Assembly (NCBI RefSeq): GCF_004197395.1
Contig: NZ_SELS01000012.1
Coordinates: 124,001 to 188,000 of the forward strand
Direction: 5' to 3'
From: Paraburkholderia sp. UYCP14C
Lineage (GTDB): Bacteria > Pseudomonadota > Gammaproteobacteria > Burkholderiales > Burkholderiaceae
DNA: 64,000 bases
How positions within the stretch are numbered: the first letter of the stretch is position 1; the number at the start of each line of letters is the position of its first letter. The translations under genes were made by a program, and so were the position numbers. Below are positions 16,535 through 25,805 of this stretch, piece after piece. The notes beneath the pieces are model-generated. The model did no database searches and was not told the origin of the DNA. It saw only the letters and a program-made list of their open reading frames with translations.

Positions 16535-18115
16535 TTACGCGTTCCACCACACGTACTCGGCGAAGCTGAAGCCCATCATCGCGCCGGTAGGTATGGGTTG
16601 AAGCCCTTGCAGGCGCTTGTCGTTCGCGTCGAGCAGGCTCAGGAAGGTCGGAATGCCGATGCCGCCCTGCTCCGCTACCAGCACCTGCATGTCGCCGTAC
16701 ATCTGCTTGCGCTTCGCATCGTCGGTTTCCGAGCGCGCGGCGACCAGCAACTGGTCGAACTTCGGGTTGTTCCAGCCCGACTCGTTCCACGGCGCGTCCG
16801 ACTTGAAGAACTGCGTGAACAGCACATCGGCGCTCGAGCGCGGATTGACGCTGCCGAACCCGAGCGGATGTTTCATCCAGTGGTTCGACCAGTAACCGTC
16901 CGCCGGCACGCGGTTGATGTTCAGGTTCACGCCGATCTTCGCCGCGGACTGCTGCAGCAACTCACCCATTTCGATCGAGCCGTTCGCGTCGGTCGTCGCG
17001 TAGATCGGCGGCAGCGTGGTCCCGATCGCGCCGGCCTTCTGGAAGTAGAACTTCGCCTTGTCCGGATCGTGCGGCCGCTGGGGCAACGACGCATTGAAGT
17101 AACGGTGTTCGGGCGGAATCGGCTGATCGTTGCCGATCACCGCATAGCCGCGAAACACCGCGGTGCGGATCTGGTCGCGGTCGAAGAGATACTTCATCCC
17201 CTGCACGAAATCGGCGTTGCCGGTCAGTGGATTGTCGCGGCGCATGATGAGATCGGTATAGAGACCGGACTTGGTCTCGCGCACCTCATACCCCGGCGTC
17301 GCAGCAACGCGCTGCGTCGAGCGCGGATCGACGCCGTTGATCAGTTGAACATCGCCGGACAGCAGCGCATTGATGCGCGCCGCGTCGTCGCCGATACCGA
17401 TCAATTCGATCTGATCGAGGTAAGGGCCGCCGCCGGTCTTCCAGAAGTTGTCGTTGCGCACGCCCACGGTCGAGACGCCGGGCTTGAACGTCTTCACCTT
17501 GTACGGGCCGGTGCCGACGGCCGTCGTGAAGTCCGTCGTGCCGTCCTTGATGATCACGAATTGCGGCGTGGCGAGAATCACCGGCAAGTCCGCGTTGGCC
17601 GACGCGAGCGTCAGCGTGACTTCGTTGGGGCCGGTCTGCTTCGCCTCCACGAACTGATCGGCCAGCGTCTTCACCTTCGAAGCCGTTGCCGGATTCTTAT
17701 GACGCATCAGCGAATAGACGACATCGGCGGGCGCGAGCGCCTTGCCGTCGTGGAAGGTCGCGCCCTTGCGCAGCTTGATCACCCACACCTTCGCATCGCT
17801 CGTGTCCACCGCTTCGGCGAGGTTCATCCGCGGCGTCAGCGAACTGTCGAGTTGCGTCAGGCCGCTGTAAAACATGAAGAAGCGGATGTAGTCGGCGCCT
17901 GCCGAGCCCTTGGCCGGATCGAGCGTATCCGCGGTCGACGATGAGTCGTAGGCCACCCGGATCTTGCCGCCTTTCTTCGGCGTGGCTGCCGCAAGCGCGG
18001 GGCGCGCGCCCGCCAGCAGGCCTCCCGCGCCGGTGGCGAGCATGCCCCCGGCAGCCAGCAAACGCATCATGTCGCGGCGGCTGAAACCGCCCGTTTTGAT
18101 CTCGTCGTCGTACAT
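16535..18115 (-). CDS. oligopeptide-type ABC transporter substrate-binding protein
   Basis: 526 residues, extracytoplasmic solute-binding family 5 length. A twin-arginine signal is visible (FSRRDMMRLLAAGGMLATG, then GARPALA-A cleavage near residue 42). Conserved SBP_5 features: KVWVIKLRKGATFHDGKALA, PADVVYSLMRHKNP and the C-terminal FSFAEYVWWNA end. GAGGAG lies 8 nt before the ATG. It is first gene of the operon. SBP_5 proteins bind peptides, opines or glutathione-type ligands; the neighbouring amine and opine-type oxidases make a small peptide- or opine-like ligand plausible. Confidence 0.92.
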   Translation of the reverse strand: MYDDEIKTGGFSRRDMMRLLAAGGMLATGAGGLLAGARPALAAATPKKGGKIRVAYDSSSTADTLDPAKGSAGADYIRFFMFYSGLTQLDSSLTPRMNLAEAVDTSDAKVWVIKLRKGATFHDGKALAPADVVYSLMRHKNPATASKVKTLADQFVEAKQTGPNEVTLTLASANADLPVILATPQFVIIKDGTTDFTTAVGTGPYKVKTFKPGVSTVGVRNDNFWKTGGGPYLDQIELIGIGDDAARINALLSGDVQLINGVDPRSTQRVAATPGYEVRETKSGLYTDLIMRRDNPLTGNADFVQGMKYLFDRDQIRTAVFRGYAVIGNDQPIPPEHRYFNASLPQRPHDPDKAKFYFQKAGAIGTTLPPIYATTDANGSIEMGELLQQSAAKIGVNLNINRVPADGYWSNHWMKHPLGFGSVNPRSSADVLFTQFFKSDAPWNESGWNNPKFDQLLVAARSETDDAKRKQMYGDMQVLVAEQGGIGIPTFLSLLDANDKRLQGLQPIPTGAMMGFSFAEYVWWNA

Positions 18116-18200
18116 GCGAACTGCTCCTCACTGGTGGTTGAACGCGGGATATCCAGCATTGGTGTTCGACGGCGCCCCGCGTGCTGGTCGCGAAGCGGCG

Positions 18201-18229
18201 GCACTGCATGAATCGATTTAAGCACTGCA
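18201..18229. promoter_or_regulatory. 21-bp-spaced direct repeats GCACTGCA upstream of the oligopeptide transporter operon
   Basis: GCACTGCA at 18201-18208 recurs at 18222-18229, two helical turns apart on one face. AraC-family regulators often bind such direct repeats, and an AraC gene closes this operon. The remaining 18116-18610 gap shows no gene; it must also contain the promoter of the GNAT gene at 18611. Confidence 0.4.
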
Positions 18230-18610
18230 AAAAATGGCGTTGATCGCGTATCGCTGGATTCGACCATTCGAAAACATGGTTTTGAGTGGTCCAAACAGCA
18301 TGATTTGCCGCCCCTGGCGTTGACCCTGATGCGCGAGCCCGGCGCCGGGCGCGAGATTCGGCGCGAGGCGTCGGGGTATGCCTATCATCGTAGCGGCGAG
18401 CGCACCGCAGATTGCACCGACAAAATTGGCCGTTTCAGCACGCCGCACGCAATCTTGACGACTGAACCACGCATTTCGCCTGGCATGCACGGCACTGGCG
18501 CAGCGGCACTTCTCCGTGCCCGGCACGCCCCATGATGAGAAGTTCGTACTAGTCAACGCGCGAGCAACGTGCAACAGTCGCGGCACGGCTGACTAATCAC
18601 GGAGCGACCC

Positions 18611-19501
18611 GTGCCCGATTCAACCACGCACGCACCTTTCACCTACCGACGCCTGACAGCCGACGACCTTCCCGCCGCGCAACGCCTGTCCGCCGCGATC
18701 GGCTGGCCGCATCGCCGGGAAGACTGGGGGTTCTCCGCGCACACGGGCATCGGCTTCGTCGCCGAGACGGCGGGCGTGCTGGTCGGCACCGTGGTGTGCT
18801 GGAAGTTCGGCGCGGATCAGGCGACCCTTGGCATGCTGCTCGTCGCGCCGGAGCATCGCGGCGTGGGTATCGGCCGCACGCTGCTCGCGCATGCGCTCGA
18901 AGAACTTGGCAAGCGCGACATCACGCTCTATGCGACCGAGGCTGCCCGGTCGATGTGCGAAGCGCTCGGCTTCGAGGCCTGCGGCGCACTCGACCAGATG
19001 CAGGGCGCGGCGTTCCGTCCGCCGCTCGTCGCGCTGGCCGCCGACGAGCGGCTGCGCCCGCTCGGCGCGAGCGATGCCGCGCAACTCGTCGCGCTGGCGT
19101 CGCGCGCGAGCGGTCTCGACCGCAGCCACGTGCTGCCGCCGCTGCTCGATCTCGCCGACGGTATCGCGCTCGATCGCGACGGCGAACTGCTCGGCTTCTC
19201 GATGTTCCGCCGCTTCGGACGCGGCTTCCTGATCGGCCCCGTGGTCGCCGGCAAGAGCCCGGACAGCGCGCACGCCAAGGCGCTGATTCGCCATTGGCTC
19301 GCGCTGAATGAAGGCGCGCTGGTCCGCATCGACGTGCCGCACGGGCACGGCCTGCGAACGTGGCTCACCGGTCTCGGCCTCGCACGCTCGGACACGGTCG
19401 TCAGGATGCAGCGGCTCGGATCCGCGCAACCGCGTGCCCAGGCCGGGCACGCCGACGGCCCGCTACTTCAGTACGCGGTGATCACGCAGTCGCTGACCTG
19501 A
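18611..19501 (+). CDS. GNAT family N-acetyltransferase, double-domain
   Basis: 296 residues with a GTG start (GGAG 6 nt upstream). The N-terminal GNAT domain shows the acetyl-CoA loop LLVAPEHRGVGIGRTLLAHA (about residues 77-96). The C-terminal half looks like a second, degenerate acetyltransferase domain (FSMFRRFGRGFLIGPVVAGK). Its close paralogue at 32462-33346 leads another amine-catabolic run. Such double GNAT proteins are common beside amino-acid and polyamine catabolic genes in Burkholderiaceae, where N-acetylation of an amine substrate is likely. Substrate unknown. Confidence 0.85.
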   Translation: MPDSTTHAPFTYRRLTADDLPAAQRLSAAIGWPHRREDWGFSAHTGIGFVAETAGVLVGTVVCWKFGADQATLGMLLVAPEHRGVGIGRTLLAHALEELGKRDITLYATEAARSMCEALGFEACGALDQMQGAAFRPPLVALAADERLRPLGASDAAQLVALASRASGLDRSHVLPPLLDLADGIALDRDGELLGFSMFRRFGRGFLIGPVVAGKSPDSAHAKALIRHWLALNEGALVRIDVPHGHGLRTWLTGLGLARSDTVVRMQRLGSAQPRAQAGHADGPLLQYAVITQSLT

Positions 19502-19601
19502 TGCGCGCGCACGCGCGCTGCAACCCCTTGCTTCGACTCTCACGCGGCCGCGAGCGCGCGGCCGAATTCCCGTTTGCGCCGCTATTAAGCACGCGCGGCA
19601 G

Positions 19602-19657
19602 AAAATGCTGTCTGCGGGGTAGAAAACGCTGCGCCTGCGCTCTTTGAGCATTTTTTT
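19602..19657 (+). terminator. possible terminator downstream of the GNAT gene
   Basis: AAAATGCT (19602-19609) can pair with AGCATTTT (19647-19654) and is followed by a seven-T run (19651-19657), unusual in this GC-rich sequence. The loop is long (37 nt), so this is tentative. Confidence 0.35.
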
Positions 19658-19737
19658 GGCGGAACGGCTCGCATGCGGCTCTCGCTACTATCAGGGGGTG
19701 ACTCTCACCTGATCGCAACCTGCGGGAAAATACCATC

Positions 19738-21138
19738 ATGTCAAAAACATCGCTCATCGACGCCGACCGCAAGCATCTGATTCACCCGGTCATCAACTAC
19801 CGCGCGCACGAAGCGCGGGGTACCACCGTACTCGAATCCGGACACGGCGCGTATCTGCGCGACATCGACGGCAACGAGCTGCTCGACGCGTTTGCGGGCC
19901 TGTGGTGCGTGAACGTGGGTTACGGCCAGCAGAGCATCGTCGAAGCGGCGGCGCGGCAGATGACGAAGCTGCCCTACGCGACCACCTACTTCCACTTCTC
20001 GTCGGAGCCGGCTATCGAGCTGGCCGAAAAACTGGTTGCGCTCTCCCCCGCTTCGCTGCAGCACGTCTATTTCACGCTCGGCGGCTCCGACGCGATCGAC
20101 TCGGCGATCCGCTTCATCACGCATTACTTCAACGCGACCGGCCGTCCGGCGAAAAAGCAGATGATCGCGCTCGAGCGCGGCTATCACGGATCGTCGAGCG
20201 TCGGCGCGGGGCTCACTGCGCTGCCCGCGTTCCACCGCAACTTCGACCTGCCGCTGCCGCACCAGCACCACCTGCCGTCGCCCTATGCGTACCGTCAGCC
20301 GCAGGGCGACAACGCGCAGGCGTTGATCGCCGCGTCGGTCGCGGCGCTCGAAGCGAAAGTGGCCTCGCTCGGCGCGGAGAACGTCGCCGCGTTCTTCTGC
20401 GAACCGATCCAGGGATCGGGCGGCGTGATCGTGCCGCCGGTCGGCTGGCTCAAGGCGATGCGCGACGCGTGCCGCCGTCTCGACATCCTGTTCGTCGCCG
20501 ATGAAGTCATCACCGGCTTCGGTCGTACCGGTCCGCTGTTCGCGTGCGACGCGGAACAGGTCGAGCCGGATCTGATGACGGTGGCGAAGGGACTCACCTC
20601 GGGCTATGCGCCGATGGGCGCGGTGCTGATGTCCGATGAAATCTACCAGGGCATCGCGGGCGATGCGCGCGATACCGCGGTCGTCGGTCACGGCCAGACC
20701 TACTCCGCGCATCCGGTGAGCGCCGCGATCGGGCTCGAAGTGCTGCGCCTCTATCAGGAGGGCGGTCTGCTCGCGAACGGTATCGCGCAGGCGCCGCGTT
20801 TTGCCGCCGGGCTCGACGCGCTGCTCGATCATCCGCTGGTCGGCGACTCGCGTCATCGCGGCCTGCTCGGCGCGCTCGAACTGGTCGCCGACAAGGATTC
20901 GCGCGCACGCTTCGATGCGTCGCTGAAGCTGCCGGACCGGATCGCCGAGGCGGCCTATCGCAACCGCCTCGTGTTCCGCGCATTCGGCGACAGCATCCTC
21001 GGTTTCGCGCCCGCGCTTTGCTTCGGCGAGGCGGAGTTCGAACAACTGTTCAGCCGATTGCGGCGCACGCTCGACGAAGTGCTCGACCATGCGGAGGTAC
21101 GCGCCGCATTGCGCGGCGCGAGCCGCGCAGCCGCCTGA
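19738..21138 (+). CDS. class III PLP-dependent aminotransferase (omega-amine type)
   Basis: 466 residues, class III aminotransferase length. Markers: EPIQGSGGVIVPP (222-234), VADEVITGFGRTG (with Asp255) and the PLP lysine Lys284 in TVAKGLTSGYAPMGA. The group includes putrescine/beta-alanine:pyruvate aminotransferases, which convert terminal amines to aldehydes. An Lrp/AsnC regulator follows 88 nt downstream on the same strand. The second class III enzyme at 42013-43404 shares the [20 protein letters not shown] segment. Likely role: removal of an amino group from an imported amine or omega-amino acid. Confidence 0.9.
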   Translation: MSKTSLIDADRKHLIHPVINYRAHEARGTTVLESGHGAYLRDIDGNELLDAFAGLWCVNVGYGQQSIVEAAARQMTKLPYATTYFHFSSEPAIELAEKLVALSPASLQHVYFTLGGSDAIDSAIRFITHYFNATGRPAKKQMIALERGYHGSSSVGAGLTALPAFHRNFDLPLPHQHHLPSPYAYRQPQGDNAQALIAASVAALEAKVASLGAENVAAFFCEPIQGSGGVIVPPVGWLKAMRDACRRLDILFVADEVITGFGRTGPLFACDAEQVEPDLMTVAKGLTSGYAPMGAVLMSDEIYQGIAGDARDTAVVGHGQTYSAHPVSAAIGLEVLRLYQEGGLLANGIAQAPRFAAGLDALLDHPLVGDSRHRGLLGALELVADKDSRARFDASLKLPDRIAEAAYRNRLVFRAFGDSILGFAPALCFGEAEFEQLFSRLRRTLDEVLDHAEVRAALRGASRAAA

Positions 21139-21226
21139 GCGCGTGATAACATCGGCCTGCGCGGCGCTCGGCTCATGCGAAGTGCGCTGAAGCGAAAAGC
21201 AGAACCTTCGACGGGCAGACCGATAC

Positions 21227-21730
21227 ATGACGACAAGCGGCGACACGAAGCTGGACCGGATCGACCTGCGTATTCTTTCGCAACTGCAGAAAAAAGGCCG
21301 TATCACGAACGTCGAGCTGGCTGACGCCGTGGGGCTCTCGCCGAGCCCCTGTCTGATTCGCGTGAAAAGGCTTGAAAAGGCCGGCTATATCGTCGGCTAC
21401 GGCGCACACATCCAGCTGCAGAAACTCGGCGACGTGCAGATCGTGTTCACCGAGGTCACCCTTGCCGACCATCGCCGCGAGGACTTCGCCAAGTTCGAGG
21501 CGGCGATCCGTCCGGTGGACGAGATCATCGAATGCCATCTGGCGAGCGGCGGATACGATTACCTGCTGAAGTTCGTCACGCGCAGCGTCAATCACTATCA
21601 GAGCGTGATCGAAGGATTGCTGGAGCGCGACATCGGCATCGAAAAGTATTTCAGCTACGTCATCATCAAGACGCCGTTCGTGAAATCCGAATACCCGCTG
21701 GAAACGCTGTTCTCGCAACAGCATCAATAA
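21227..21730 (+). CDS. Lrp/AsnC family transcriptional regulator
   Basis: 167 residues, usual Lrp length. N-terminal HTH: LDRIDLRILSQLQKKGRITN, VELADAVGLSPSPCLIRVKR. C-terminal RAM ligand domain: VDEIIECHLASGGYDYLLKF. It resembles the Lrp subgroup that activates amino-acid dehydrogenase or aminotransferase genes in response to the amino acid. It lies just downstream of the class III aminotransferase on the same strand, so it probably senses the substrate of this block. Confidence 0.9.
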   Translation: MTTSGDTKLDRIDLRILSQLQKKGRITNVELADAVGLSPSPCLIRVKRLEKAGYIVGYGAHIQLQKLGDVQIVFTEVTLADHRREDFAKFEAAIRPVDEIIECHLASGGYDYLLKFVTRSVNHYQSVIEGLLERDIGIEKYFSYVIIKTPFVKSEYPLETLFSQQHQ

Positions 21731-21765
21731 AGCGCTCGCGGCTCCAGTGAGCTTTCAGGTTGCAA

Positions 21766-22167
21766 TCAACCGTTGGCGCTCAGCCACTCACGCGGCGTTC
21801 TGCCAAGCACGCGTTTGAAGTGCCGGCACAGATGGCTTTGATCGAAGAAGCCCACCTCGGCCGCGACGATCGAAGGCGGCATGCCTCGGCGCAGCAGGCG
21901 CTGCGCATGCCGCACGCGCACCAGCCTCACGTATTGCTGCGGCGACACGCCAATCTCCGCGCTGAAGCGCACCGCAAACCTCGAAATGCTCAGCCCAGCG
22001 ACGGCCGCCAGTTCGGACAGGCTGATCGGCTCGGCGAAACACGCATCGATGAAGTTGACCGCGCCCTGCACGGCGCGGCTCACTCGATCCGGCACGCGTG
22101 TGGTATGACGGTTCGCGCCCGCGACATCGGGCGCGGATGACGACGAGGTTGGGCTCACGCTCAGCAT
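21766..22167 (-). CDS. AraC-type HTH-only transcriptional regulator
   Basis: 133 residues: a short disordered N-terminus (MLSVSPTSSSSAPDVAGA) followed by the two AraC HTH motifs (ISLSELAAVAGLSISRFAVR, GVSPQQYVRLVRVRHAQRLL, VAAEVGFFDQSHLCRHFKRV). It lacks a sensor domain. It is strongly similar to the regulator at 12041-12421 and lies at the end of the FAD/[2Fe-2S] dehydrogenase operon, so both ABC-transporter operons in this block finish with the same type of small AraC protein. Confidence 0.82.
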   Translation of the reverse strand: MLSVSPTSSSSAPDVAGANRHTTRVPDRVSRAVQGAVNFIDACFAEPISLSELAAVAGLSISRFAVRFSAEIGVSPQQYVRLVRVRHAQRLLRRGMPPSIVAAEVGFFDQSHLCRHFKRVLGRTPREWLSANG

Positions 22168-22178
22168 CGACGCTCCGT

Positions 22179-23351
22179 TCACGCAACTCGCGATGTGGAC
22201 GCAGCAGCCGGCACCGCATCCCGACTGGCCGCGAAGCGGCGGATGTCGAACGGCTCGAGCGGCGTGCTGGTCGCGCCCGTGTCGATCAGTTCGGCCATCG
22301 TATCGCCAACGCCCGGGCCAAGCTGGAACCCGGCGCCACAAAAACCAAACGCATAGAAAAGGCCGCTGGTCGTGCCGCTCGCGCCCATGATCGGCTTGTC
22401 GTCCGGCAGATAGCCTTCGACGCCGCTCCATACCCGGATGATGTTCAGCTTGCGCAGCATCGGCGCGACGCGCTGCAGTTGCCTGAACTGCAGCAACGTG
22501 CTTTGCGGCAGCACCTTCGCGCGGCGTTCGTCGAGATACGCGGGCGCACGCGCGCAGCCGCCGATCACGATATTGCCGCGCGCGACCTGGCGAAAATACA
22601 CGACCTCCTCGATCTGCGGCGACGACACACCGACCACCGGCTGAATCGCATACGGCACCGGTTCGGTCACGGCCATCTGCGGACCGTTGACGGCGATCGG
22701 CACCGCTTCGCCGAACTGCTCCGCCAGCAGATTGCCCCACGCCCCCGCGGTGATCAGCAGCATGGGCGCATGGAACGTACGGCCGTCGGCGCTCGTCGCG
22801 CGAAACTCGGCGCCCTCTTTTTCCACCGTCACGACGTCGCAGTTTTCGACGATCTGCGCCCCAAGCCGCGCCGCCGCGCGAGCGAACGCGGGCGCCGCGA
22901 GCCGCGGATTCGCGTGCCCGTCCATTTGCGAATACGAGCCCGCCAGCACCTCCGCACCGAGAAACGGAAAGCGTGCGCGCAGCGCGTCGCCGCGCAGCAG
23001 ATCGAGCTTGAGACCGTAGTGCGCCGCCTCCTTCGCGTAGGTTTCGAACTGGTCGGCCTGCTCTTCGCGATAGCAGACACGCACATGGCCGGACATCAGA
23101 AACTCGGCGTCGTGCTGGATCAGTTCCGGCAGACGCCCCCAGATTTCGCGCGAACGATTCGCGAGCGGCAACTGCGGCAGAAAGCGACCTTGCCGGCGCA
23201 CGTTGCCGAAGTTGGTCCCGCTCGCCTGCTGACCGACCAGCTGGCGCTCGAGCAGGATCACCGAGCGACCCCGTTGCCTCAGAAAAAATGCGGCGGAGGC
23301 ACCCATGAACCCGCCGCCCACGATCAGCACATCGGCTTGTGCGCGGCTCAT
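22179..23351 (-). CDS. FAD-dependent amine/amino-acid dehydrogenase, beta (HcnC/OoxB-like) subunit
   Basis: 390 residues, DAO (D-amino-acid oxidase) superfamily. FAD site VGGGFMGASAAFF begins near residue 11; the acidic end of the Rossmann fold is LLERQLVG. C-terminal DAO markers: RVWSGVEGYLPDDKPIMG and FGFCGAGFQLGPGVGD. With the two preceding genes it forms the three-subunit plan of opine oxidase, hydrogen cyanide synthase or D-hydroxyproline dehydrogenase, in which this subunit oxidises the C-N bond. The start overlaps the preceding stop (ATGA at 23348-23351). Confidence 0.87.
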   Translation of the reverse strand: MSRAQADVLIVGGGFMGASAAFFLRQRGRSVILLERQLVGQQASGTNFGNVRRQGRFLPQLPLANRSREIWGRLPELIQHDAEFLMSGHVRVCYREEQADQFETYAKEAAHYGLKLDLLRGDALRARFPFLGAEVLAGSYSQMDGHANPRLAAPAFARAAARLGAQIVENCDVVTVEKEGAEFRATSADGRTFHAPMLLITAGAWGNLLAEQFGEAVPIAVNGPQMAVTEPVPYAIQPVVGVSSPQIEEVVYFRQVARGNIVIGGCARAPAYLDERRAKVLPQSTLLQFRQLQRVAPMLRKLNIIRVWSGVEGYLPDDKPIMGASGTTSGLFYAFGFCGAGFQLGPGVGDTMAELIDTGATSTPLEPFDIRRFAASRDAVPAAASTSRVA

Positions 23352-24724
23352 TCGGTTTCCTCCACAGTTGCGATGGCCAGCGGCTTCACCGGAGCCTGGC
23401 CGCGAAGCCTGCCAACCTGTTCGAGCGGAACGTTCGCGGCCGCCGCGATCACCTCCGCGCCCGCATGGCCGCAGTAGCGTCCCTGGCAGCGTCCCATGCC
23501 GACGCGGCTGAACGCTTTGGCGCGGTTCGCTTCCTGCGCGCCTTCGTCGCGCACCACGCGGCGCAGTTCGCCCGCGGTGATGCCTTCGCAGCGGCAAACG
23601 ATCGTATCGTCCGACAGACGTGCCGCCTGCTGCGCAGGCCACGCAAACGCCTCGGCGAGACCGAGCCGGAAGCGATCCATTTTGCGCTGTTCGCGCACCA
23701 ACGTGTCGAGCGTCGCGGCCGGAACCGTGCGCCCTAGATCGCTCAACGCAGCGTAGGCCGCGAGCCGTCCGGCGATCTCCGCGCCATCCGCGCCGAGCAC
23801 GCGCGCGCCATCACCGGCGATATAGACGCCCTGTTCGGTAGCGCGACCGAGTTCATCGATTTGCGGCACCCATTGCCGCGTCAGCGTATCGAAACGGAAC
23901 GCGCAGCGCGCGAGATCGGCAAGCTGGGTTTCCGGACGCAGGTGATATCCGAGACCCACGGCGTCGCAATCGATCTGCTCGATGTTGCCGCGTGCATCAC
24001 GAAAGCGTACGCCAAGCACGCCGTCGTCCGGCGTGCCGAGAATTTCCAGCGGCTCGATGCCGTTTTCGACCCGCACGCCCGAGCGCTTCAACGCTGCCAC
24101 CAGCGCGCGGCCCTTGCGCAATACGTCGACGCGCGCGAGCAGTTTGGGCAGCGCGCGCAGGCGCGCACCGGTCGTCGACGTGTCGAGTACCGCTGCGACC
24201 TTGGCGCCCGCCTGCACATACTGGTTCGCGACCAGATACAGCAATGGGCCGGTGCCGACGAACACCACCTGGCGGCCGATCGCGCAGGCCTGCGACTTCA
24301 GCGCGATCTGCGCGGCACCGAGGCTGTAGGTTCCGGCGAACTGCCAGCCTTTGACCGGCATCAGCCGGTCGGTCGCGCCGGGGCACAGGATCAGCGCGTC
24401 GTAGCTCAACCCGCTCGCGTGTCCTTCATGCACGATGTGCAGCTTGCCTTGCGCGACGTTCCACGCGAGCGTCTGTGGACGATAATCGATCTGCGGGCGC
24501 AGCCGTTCGAAGCTGCGATGCAGGTCCTCCGCGCGTGCGGCTTCGGTGCCGTACAGCTTCGCGTACGGCCGCGTGAAGCCCTCGGGCTGGCGCCGGTAGA
24601 TCTGACCGCCATCGCGCCTGCCTTCATCGACCAGGACAGGACGAATGCCGGCCGCCAGCAGCGTTTCCGCGCAGCGCACGCCTGCGGGCCCGGCGCCGAC
24701 GATCACGATGCGAGGTTCGCCCAT
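23348..24724 (-). CDS. NAD(P)/FAD-dependent dehydrogenase, alpha (HcnB/OoxA-like) subunit
   Basis: 458 residues. N-terminal FAD site VGAGPAGVRCAE (9-20); a second nucleotide-binding segment follows (VVFVGTGPLLYLVANQYVQA). The C-terminus carries a BFD-like [2Fe-2S] domain with Cys377-x-Cys379 and Cys413-x4-Cys418. This is the architecture of HcnB and opine oxidase subunit A. The start at 24724 lies inside the end of the small ferredoxin-like gene (overlap 22 nt), so the three subunits are translationally coupled. Confidence 0.88.
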   Translation of the reverse strand: MGEPRIVIVGAGPAGVRCAETLLAAGIRPVLVDEGRRDGGQIYRRQPEGFTRPYAKLYGTEAARAEDLHRSFERLRPQIDYRPQTLAWNVAQGKLHIVHEGHASGLSYDALILCPGATDRLMPVKGWQFAGTYSLGAAQIALKSQACAIGRQVVFVGTGPLLYLVANQYVQAGAKVAAVLDTSTTGARLRALPKLLARVDVLRKGRALVAALKRSGVRVENGIEPLEILGTPDDGVLGVRFRDARGNIEQIDCDAVGLGYHLRPETQLADLARCAFRFDTLTRQWVPQIDELGRATEQGVYIAGDGARVLGADGAEIAGRLAAYAALSDLGRTVPAATLDTLVREQRKMDRFRLGLAEAFAWPAQQAARLSDDTIVCRCEGITAGELRRVVRDEGAQEANRAKAFSRVGMGRCQGRYCGHAGAEVIAAAANVPLEQVGRLRGQAPVKPLAIATVEETE

Positions 24725-25014
24725 TGGCCCTCCGGTTGCGTCGTGACGACGCGCATGCCTGCTTCGACCACGGTGGTGCAGGCGCGCAGCCGCTCGCCGT
24801 CCGCGGTCCAGACCCAGCAATCCTGACACGCGCCCATCAGGCAGAAGCCGGCGCGCTTTTCAGCGCCGAATTCGGACTGCCGCACATGCCGCACCGAGCA
24901 CAGCATCGCAGTGAGCAGCGTGTCGCCGGCCAGCGCTTCGACCGTCGCGCCGTCGATCGTCAGTTCGACTTTGGCGCGAGCCGTCTCGCCTACGCGTAAG
25001 AATCTGCCGTTCAT
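24703..25014 (-). CDS. (2Fe-2S)-binding protein, gamma (HcnA-like) subunit of the dehydrogenase
   Basis: 103 residues with the spacing Cys58-x4-Cys63-x2-Cys66-x12-Cys79 ([12 protein letters not shown]...ACTT), the ligand pattern of the small [2Fe-2S] subunit in HcnA-like and sarcosine-oxidase-alpha-like proteins. It would carry electrons between the two flavin subunits. The start overlaps the stop of the ABC ATPase gene (ATGA at 25011-25014), so transport and oxidation genes form one coupled message. Its small size agrees with a separate electron-transfer subunit. Confidence 0.88.
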   Translation of the reverse strand: MNGRFLRVGETARAKVELTIDGATVEALAGDTLLTAMLCSVRHVRQSEFGAEKRAGFCLMGACQDCWVWTADGERLRACTTVVEAGMRVVTTQPEGQWANLAS

Positions 25015-25787
25015 GCCGCGGCTCCCGCGATGCCGTCCGTGGACAGGTGAGCGTCGCTGCGATTGGTCAGCACGTGGCGCAGGAATTCGCGGGTACGCGT
25101 CTCGCGCGGCGAACCCAGCACCTGCTGCGCGGTGCCCTCCTCGATGATGAGTCCCGCGTGCAGAAAGCACACCCGGTCCGCCACTTCGCGCGCAAAGCCC
25201 ATTTCATGCGTGACCACCAGCATCGTCATGCCCTCGCGTGCCAGCGTGCGCATCACGCCGAGCACTTCGCCGACCAGTTCCGGATCGAGCGCCGAGGTCG
25301 GCTCGTCGAACAGGATCGCCTTCGGCTTCATCGCGAGCGAGCGGGCAATCGCCACCCGTTGCTGCTGCCCTCCGGAAAGCTGATGCGGATAGGCGTGCAG
25401 CTTGTGGCCAAGCCCGACCTTGTCGAGCAGCTCAGATGCTTCGCGCTGCGCGTCCGCGCGCGCGAGGCGTTTGACGTGCACGGGCCCTTCCATCACGTTC
25501 TCGAGCGCGGTACGGTGCGGAAACAGATTGAAGCGCTGAAACACCATACCGACCTGGGTGCGCAACTGGTTGATGTTGCGCGCGCGCTGCTCGACGCGCT
25601 CGCCGAGCAGGCGGATCTCGCCTTCGTCGTAGGACTCCAGCGCGTTAATGCAACGCAGCAGCGTTGACTTTCCCGAGCCCGACGCACCGATCAGGCAGAC
25701 CACTTCGCCCTGGTTCACGTTGAGCGAAATGCCCTTGAGAACAGGTACGGAGCCAAAACTCTTGTGCACATTCGTGATTTCGATCAT
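25011..25787 (-). CDS. polar amino-acid ABC transporter ATP-binding protein
   Basis: 258 residues. Walker A GASGSGKS (34-41), signature LSGGQQQR (137-144), Walker [12 protein letters not shown] (158-168). Sequence and length fit the PAAT (GlnQ/HisP-like) family. The ATG at 25787 has GAGG 5 nt upstream; an upstream ATG at 25805 is less well placed. It is followed directly by the ferredoxin-like subunit gene, which points to the imported compound as the substrate of the dehydrogenase. Confidence 0.92.
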   Translation of the reverse strand: MIEITNVHKSFGSVPVLKGISLNVNQGEVVCLIGASGSGKSTLLRCINALESYDEGEIRLLGERVEQRARNINQLRTQVGMVFQRFNLFPHRTALENVMEGPVHVKRLARADAQREASELLDKVGLGHKLHAYPHQLSGGQQQRVAIARSLAMKPKAILFDEPTSALDPELVGEVLGVMRTLAREGMTMLVVTHEMGFAREVADRVCFLHAGLIIEEGTAQQVLGSPRETRTREFLRHVLTNRSDAHLSTDGIAGAAA

Positions 25788-25805
25788 CGCATCCTCACTT
25801 TGCAC

